Origin: Vagococcus acidifermentans
Lineage (GTDB): Bacteria > Bacillota > Bacilli > Lactobacillales > Vagococcaceae
DNA length: 64,000 nt
Direction: 5' to 3'
Assembly (NCBI RefSeq): GCF_003987655.1
Contig: NZ_NGKC01000001.1
Coordinates: 186,001-250,000 of the forward strand
Notes under the pieces: generated by a model
What the model saw: only the letters and a program-made list of their open reading frames with translations
The model's database searches: none
Told to the model about the DNA's origin: nothing
Part shown: piece after piece, positions 62,260 to 64,000 of the stretch
How positions within the stretch are numbered: the first letter of the stretch is position 1
How the letters are laid out: the number at the start of each line of letters is the position of its first letter
Position numbers and translations under genes: made by a program

Positions 62260-63027
62260 ATGCAAATCAGTATAGTGCAATCGATTCTGATTGGTCTTGT
62301 TTACTATTTGGGTATTAACGGCACACCGTGGATTACGCTTGTTGGTACACACGGCTGGATGCGCCCGCTGGTAAACGGTACGATTGTTGGTCTAATTTTA
62401 GGAGATCCTGTTCAGGGATGTATCATCGGTGCGGCAATCAACTTGCCATACTTAGCATTTATTTCCGCAGGCGGTACAGTCGCTATGGACCCGGCTCTTG
62501 CAGGGACTTTGGGCACGGCTTTGGCGATGGCGGCTAATGTTGAGCCGGCAGTTGCTGTTACACTGGCAGTACCACTGGGCTTGCTGGGCACATTGGTATG
62601 GGTAGCTCACATGACAGTTGACATTACATTTGTTCACATGGCTGACAAAGCAGCTGAAAAAGGTGACATTGACCGAATTAATTTTCTTCACATTGTTCCA
62701 CCGCAATTATTTTTACTAGCTATCACAGTTATTCCGGTTGCATTGGCTTCTTATCTTGGTGCAGATGCAGTTGCGGGCGTAATTGACAAGTTGGGCGGTA
62801 AACCATTGGAAGTATTGTCGACTATCGGCGGTATCTTGCCGGCATTGGGGATTGCGATGAACTTGCGCTCCATGAACGGTAAAGGCACATTGATTTTCTT
62901 CTTACTCGGTTTCCTGCTTTCCATTTACTCAGGACTGCCGACGCTACCAATTTCAGTTTTTGCAGCAGTTATCGCTTACGTCTTTACGGAATTATATTTG
63001 AATAAAAAGAATGGGAGGGCAGCGTAA
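62260..63027 (+). CDS. PTS EIIC, mannose class
   Basis: This 255-residue membrane subunit has about 7-8 helices. The family signature GLILGDPVQGCIIGAAINLPYLAFISAGGTVAMDPALAGTLGTALAM is clear. With EIID it forms the transport channel. AAGGAGG precedes the ATG, and its TAA overlaps the ATG of the EIID gene. Confidence 0.93.
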   Translation: MQISIVQSILIGLVYYLGINGTPWITLVGTHGWMRPLVNGTIVGLILGDPVQGCIIGAAINLPYLAFISAGGTVAMDPALAGTLGTALAMAANVEPAVAVTLAVPLGLLGTLVWVAHMTVDITFVHMADKAAEKGDIDRINFLHIVPPQLFLLAITVIPVALASYLGADAVAGVIDKLGGKPLEVLSTIGGILPALGIAMNLRSMNGKGTLIFFLLGFLLSIYSGLPTLPISVFAAVIAYVFTELYLNKKNGRAA

Positions 63028-63884
63028 TGACAGAACAAATCAATGAACAGAATACTGAAAAAAAGTTGACAAAACGCGAAGTTGCTAAGGCTTTTTGGCG
63101 CTGGACATTCTTTTCTCATGCGAACTACAACTATGAACGACTGCAAGCAACAGGGGTCGTTCATGCATTGACACCAGTACTGAAAAAGCTTTACGGGAAA
63201 GATCCGGATGAAATGAAGGCGGCTTTGGAACGCCACATGCAGTTCTTTAACACAGAACCTTCTTTTGGCGGCCCGATTTTATCCATGACTATTGCCATGG
63301 AAGAGCAGCGGGCAAATGGTGCTGAAATCGATGATGGTACTATCAACGGGTTGAAGACAGGATTGATGGGGCCTTTAGCCGGTATCGGCGACACGCTTTG
63401 GCAAGGTACGCTGATTCCAATTCTCTTGTCCTTTACACTGTCATTCGGTGCACAAGGGAATATCATCATGGGGCCGGTTGCATTTTTCGTGCTGCACTTA
63501 GGGATTATGACAACACTGGCATATTTCTTGTGGATGAAAGGGTATGAAACTGGTAAAGAAGGAATACAAAAAATGCTGTCCGGTTCGCTTTTGCCTTATG
63601 TGATGACATTTTCTCAAACACTTGGGGCGATTGTTATCGGGTCTCTGGCGGCATCGTTTGTCAAAGTCGGCACAGCAGCATCTATAAAATTGAGCAGTGA
63701 TAAAGTGCTGTCCATTCAAACAGATGTGCTGGATACCTTACTTTTAGGCCTGCTGCCTTTGGGTGTTACAATGTTAACTTACGCGTTACTGAAAAAGAAA
63801 ATGAAACCGACAACAGTCTTGCTTATTTTAATTTTAGGCGGTGGCGTTCTAGCCGCACTAGGATTGATTACCAATGCTTATTAA
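63027..63884 (+). CDS. PTS EIID, mannose class
   Basis: This 285-residue membrane subunit has a soluble N-terminus (KREVAKAFWRWTFFSHANYNYERLQATGVVHALTPVLKKLYG) and family motifs NTEPSFGGPILSMTIAMEEQRANG and GLKTGLMGPLAGIGDTLWQGTLIPI. It forms the channel with EIIC. The start overlaps EIIC by one base, so the two should be made in equal amounts. Confidence 0.94.
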   Translation: MTEQINEQNTEKKLTKREVAKAFWRWTFFSHANYNYERLQATGVVHALTPVLKKLYGKDPDEMKAALERHMQFFNTEPSFGGPILSMTIAMEEQRANGAEIDDGTINGLKTGLMGPLAGIGDTLWQGTLIPILLSFTLSFGAQGNIIMGPVAFFVLHLGIMTTLAYFLWMKGYETGKEGIQKMLSGSLLPYVMTFSQTLGAIVIGSLAASFVKVGTAASIKLSSDKVLSIQTDVLDTLLLGLLPLGVTMLTYALLKKKMKPTTVLLILILGGGVLAALGLITNAY

Positions 63885-63905
63885 GCAGTTGCGGAGATGA
63901 CACAA

Positions 63906-64000
63906 ATGACAGTATATATTGCAAGTGATCATGGAGGCGTAGAACACAAGGAACTGATCAAAGCGTTTTTGGCGGAAAAAGGTATTGCAGTGGAAGACTT
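63906..64000 (+). CDS. rpiB: RpiB/LacAB-family isomerase, 3' end outside window
   Basis: The first 31 codons read MTVYIASDHGGVEHKELIKAFLAEKGIAVED, the N-terminus of ribose-5-phosphate isomerase B or galactose-6-phosphate isomerase. ASDHGG is the family motif. Following a PTS and a TarJ-like dehydrogenase, ribulose 5-phosphate to ribose 5-phosphate is the likely reaction. Only the first third or less is seen. Confidence 0.85.
   Translation, partial: MTVYIASDHGGVEHKELIKAFLAEKGIAVED

Overview
The window reads as chromosome from a low-GC Gram-positive bacterium of the order Lactobacillales, probably an Enterococcaceae or Carnobacteriaceae relative. The evidence is the yebC-comG-methyltransferase-ackA order, strong AGGAGG ribosome sites, sortase and WxL surface proteins, a mannose-class PTS under a LevR-type activator, and CcpA-like cre sites. 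The genus cannot be fixed from this sequence. No rRNA, tRNA, CRISPR array or intact transposon was seen.

Layout. 1-7.4 kb: VanZ-like protein (cut at the left edge), yebC, the seven-gene comG competence-pilus operon, an adenine-methylase-like gene and ackA. 7.4-13.7 kb: a leftward molybdenum-cofactor and molybdate-uptake operon (mogA-type, MOSC, moaA, moaC, modC, modB, moeA-like) with modA divergent; no molybdopterin synthase or molybdoenzyme is present. 13.7-16.4 kb: a VanZ-RDD fusion, a DeoR regulator and wrbA.

16.4-34.6 kb is an AT-rich surface-protein island of two parts. The left part is a WxL locus: an orphan secreted protein, a large and a small WxL protein, two DUF916/DUF3324 proteins and a small LPXTG-like protein. 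The right part is a SipW-type signal peptidase, two TasA/camelysin-like proteins, an LPQTG protein and a 1299-residue RCC1-repeat protein. Relics show that the WxL locus sits inside the remains of a second copy of the right-hand locus: a sipW fragment on its left, the 3' tail of the RCC1 gene on its right, then an IS1182-type relic and a decayed second wrbA.

34.6-38.6 kb: a FetAB-type exporter, a Gfo/Idh/MocA oxidoreductase, YjdI/YjdJ-like proteins and a DUF924 protein. 38.9-51.7 kb: a catabolic module (permease, CoA-acylating aldehyde dehydrogenase, Ptb-like phosphotransacylase, Buk-like kinase, class III aminotransferase, glutamate dehydrogenase, Usp, second permease), then a leftward M29 aminopeptidase and an amino acid permease. 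The enzymes fit fermentation of an omega-amino compound through aldehyde, acyl-CoA and acyl-phosphate to an acid plus ATP; the substrate is unknown.

52.2-55.5 kb (leftward): a ROK kinase and a double-cubane-cluster-type reductase with its ATP-dependent activator, preceded by a possible 12-codon leader peptide and a hairpin. 55.9-64 kb: a pentitol, probably ribitol, utilisation locus with a LevR-type sigma-54 activator, a TarJ-like dehydrogenase, a DeoR regulator, PTS EIIA-B-C-D and the start of rpiB. levR and the dehydrogenase gene share an almost identical promoter-operator, while the PTS operon has a sigma-54 promoter.
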